The position numbers were made by a program, and so were the translations under genes. The notes under the pieces are model-generated. The model did not search any database and was not told where the DNA came from. It saw only the letters and a program-made list of their open reading frames with translations. From assembly GCA_964614855.1 (NCBI GenBank), contig CAZTMX010000130.1, forward strand, positions 1-7,997: a DNA stretch of 7,997 nucleotides, given 5' to 3'. Within the stretch, counting starts at the first letter, position 1; the number at the start of each line of letters is the position of its first letter. Shown one piece after another: positions 6,660-7,997 of this stretch. The stretch is from CAWJHE01 sp964614855 (GTDB lineage Bacteria > Chloroflexota > Anaerolineae > Anaerolineales > UBA4823).

Positions 6660-7997
6660 GCTTTTTCCTGACTGGATTGTTCGGGTAAAGGATTGACTGG
6701 AGACCAGGCTTGCAGTAAATCCGGCAATTTCAAATAAACGAACAGCTCTGTCCCTACATGGATGGATAACGCCTGTTCTGCGATTACTGCGCCAACCAAC
6801 ATACAGGGGAAACCCTGCAAGGTTTTTTCAAATGCAAGGCGCTGATCCTGTGTAACTTCGACCAGCAAACAACCGTTTATTTCGCCAAAAAGCGCATGCA
6901 ATGGTTCTGTTGTGGGGAGGGAGAGGGACATCCCCAATCTCCCAGCAATGCACATCTCGGCTGCGGCTGTGCTCACCCCACCCTCGCTAATATCATGGCA
7001 AGCGCGCACCAGGCCCATCTGCATGGCCTGGTGTAAAGCCTGGTAAAGGATGGGGGCAGTTGGCGGCAGCCCTGGAACGGTTTCACTCGCAAATTGTGTG
7101 CCGCTGATCATTTCGTAATGAGATCCCCTGAAGGATGGTTGGAATTCGCCCAACAGGTAAATTGCGTTTCCGGGGGTCTTAAGATCCAGTGTAACCGCCC
7201 GGGTGATATCATCGATGATGCCCAGGGCTGAAACCAACAGGGTGGGCGGGATGGCATGCCGCTCACCGTCCATGCCCAGGTATTCATTGTTCAGCGAATC
7301 TTTTCCTGAGATAAACGGAGCCTGGTAATGGATGGCAGCATCGTAGCAGCCTTGCGCAGCCTGAACCAGCGAGCCCATTGTCTCCGGCCGCCTGGGGTCG
7401 CCCCAGCAAAAGTTATCCAACAAGGCGATGCGCTGCGGATTGGCGCCAACCGCCACAGCGTTGCGTACGGCTTCATCGACAACGCTGCATGCCATGCGGT
7501 ATGCGTCGAATTTGCCATATTGTGGATTTACCCCGGCGGACAGGACGATGCCGCGTTTTCCGCTTGTACCTGCCGGTTTGAGCACGCAGGCATCTGCCGG
7601 CCCGTCATCGGCTGCTCCGGTCAAGGGCTTTACCACCGTGCCACCCTGGACTTCATGATCATAGATACGGATCACCGGGGCTTTGGAGGCAATATTGGGA
7701 TGCGAAAGCAGCTGCAGGAGTATTGCGTTGGCGTCTTCTGCCAGGAGAGTTGAGGGCATTTCTACATTCTCTGGCGTCGCCGGTGTGAGCACGGGGATGC
7801 GCGCCTGGAGCTGGCGCTGCGGGATGCCCTTGTGTAAGAAATAGTTATCCAGGTCGAGCACGATTGCTCCCTGGTAACGCACCACCAGGCGTCCTGTATC
7901 CGTAAAGCAACCGATGTCTGTCATTTCCACGTCAAAAGTCCGGCAAATTTCGCTCACCTGGGCCAGGTTGGCGGGTGGAACGGATAAAACCATGCGT
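6641..7997 (-). CDS. purL: Phosphoribosylformylglycinamidine synthase, large (synthetase) subunit PurL, 5'-truncated by window edge
   Basis: C-terminal part of FGAM synthetase, the ATP-dependent subunit that converts FGAR to FGAM using ammonia from PurQ. About 451 residues are visible and end at a TAA. The frame stays open through the right edge: the codon before the first visible Met (ATG at 7991-7993) is Arg, and the one visible base of the next codon fits Glu, matching the internal PurL motif QERMVL. The Met is therefore not the start. Counting from that Met, PurL landmarks are GTSGKRG (142-148), DNFCWGDP (193-200), ISGKDSLNNEY (228-238) and the nucleotide-binding HDISEGG (333-339). The tail after about residue 430 is low in conservation and its coding region overlaps the purQ start by 19 bp, which suggests coupled synthesis of the two subunits. 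The SGKDSLNNEY form differs from the Bacillus SGNVSLYNE form and recalls longer PurL proteins. Whether a PurS-like domain is fused at the N terminus cannot be seen. Confidence 0.96.
   Translation of the reverse strand, partial: RMVLSVPPANLAQVSEICRTFDVEMTDIGCFTDTGRLVVRYQGAIVLDLDNYFLHKGIPQRQLQARIPVLTPATPENVEMPSTLLAEDANAILLQLLSHPNIASKAPVIRIYDHEVQGGTVVKPLTGAADDGPADACVLKPAGTSGKRGIVLSAGVNPQYGKFDAYRMACSVVDEAVRNAVAVGANPQRIALLDNFCWGDPRRPETMGSLVQAAQGCYDAAIHYQAPFISGKDSLNNEYLGMDGERHAIPPTLLVSALGIIDDITRAVTLDLKTPGNAIYLLGEFQPSFRGSHYEMISGTQFASETVPGLPPTAPILYQALHQAMQMGLVRACHDISEGGVSTAAAEMCIAGRLGMSLSLPTTEPLHALFGEINGCLLVEVTQDQRLAFEKTLQGFPCMLVGAVIAEQALSIHVGTELFVYLKLPDLLQAWSPVNPLPEQSSQEKACSQEH
6666..6669 (-). promoter_or_regulatory. 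Shine-Dalgarno of purQ
   Basis: On the minus strand the sequence AGGA lies 6 nt before the purQ ATG (6657-6659), within the last codons of purL. It is among the best-spaced ribosome binding sites in the window and fixes the purQ start. A ribosome terminating on purL would pass over it, so the two subunits are probably translated in a coupled way (inference). Confidence 0.7.

Noticed and set aside
7328..7753. 141-codon open frame on the plus strand inside purL
   Set aside because: It lies antisense to a strongly conserved PurL region, shows no recognisable protein features, and is best explained as a shadow of the minus-strand codon pattern.

Overview
The window is one uninterrupted stretch of a de novo purine (IMP) biosynthesis operon. 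Every gene lies on the minus strand, so transcription runs from the right edge to the left edge. In transcription order the genes are purL (3' part only, 5' end off the right edge), purQ, purC, purE, purF, a fused purD-purM, and purN. Coding density is close to complete. Neighbours overlap (19 bp at purL/purQ, 4-bp ATGA at purC/purE and at purDM/purN) or are separated by at most 28 bp. No non-coding stretch longer than 30 bp exists, and no promoter, riboswitch or terminator is visible inside the window.

Together the genes cover PRPP to SAICAR: PurF (PRA), PurD (GAR), PurN (FGAR), PurL+PurQ (FGAM), PurM (AIR), PurE (CAIR) and PurC (SAICAR). The last steps (purB, purH) and purK are not in the window, and no separate purS is seen.

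Two features stand out. First, purD and purM are one reading frame (764 aa, GAR synthetase then AIR synthetase, joined by about 7 residues), and purN follows in an ATGA overlap. The order GARS-AIRS-GART is that of the animal trifunctional GART protein. Second, PurE has class II signatures (AGRSN, CPP, SSLRMPS), like the AIR carboxylase half of animal PAICS and the Treponema denticola enzyme, rather than the class I mutase signature. It overlaps purC, which gives the PAICS order (SAICAR synthetase, then AIR carboxylase). A class II PurE needs no PurK, which fits its absence here.

The organism is a bacterium of moderate GC content. PurF is of the Bacillus type, with an 11-residue propeptide and four iron-sulfur cysteines. 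PurL is of the form with an SGKDSLNNEY motif and PurQ is long (265 aa). These, with the class II PurE and the PurDM fusion, lead me to suggest a Chloroflexota (Anaerolineae-like) or similar anaerobic lineage. That assignment is inference from memory of family flavours, with low to moderate confidence.
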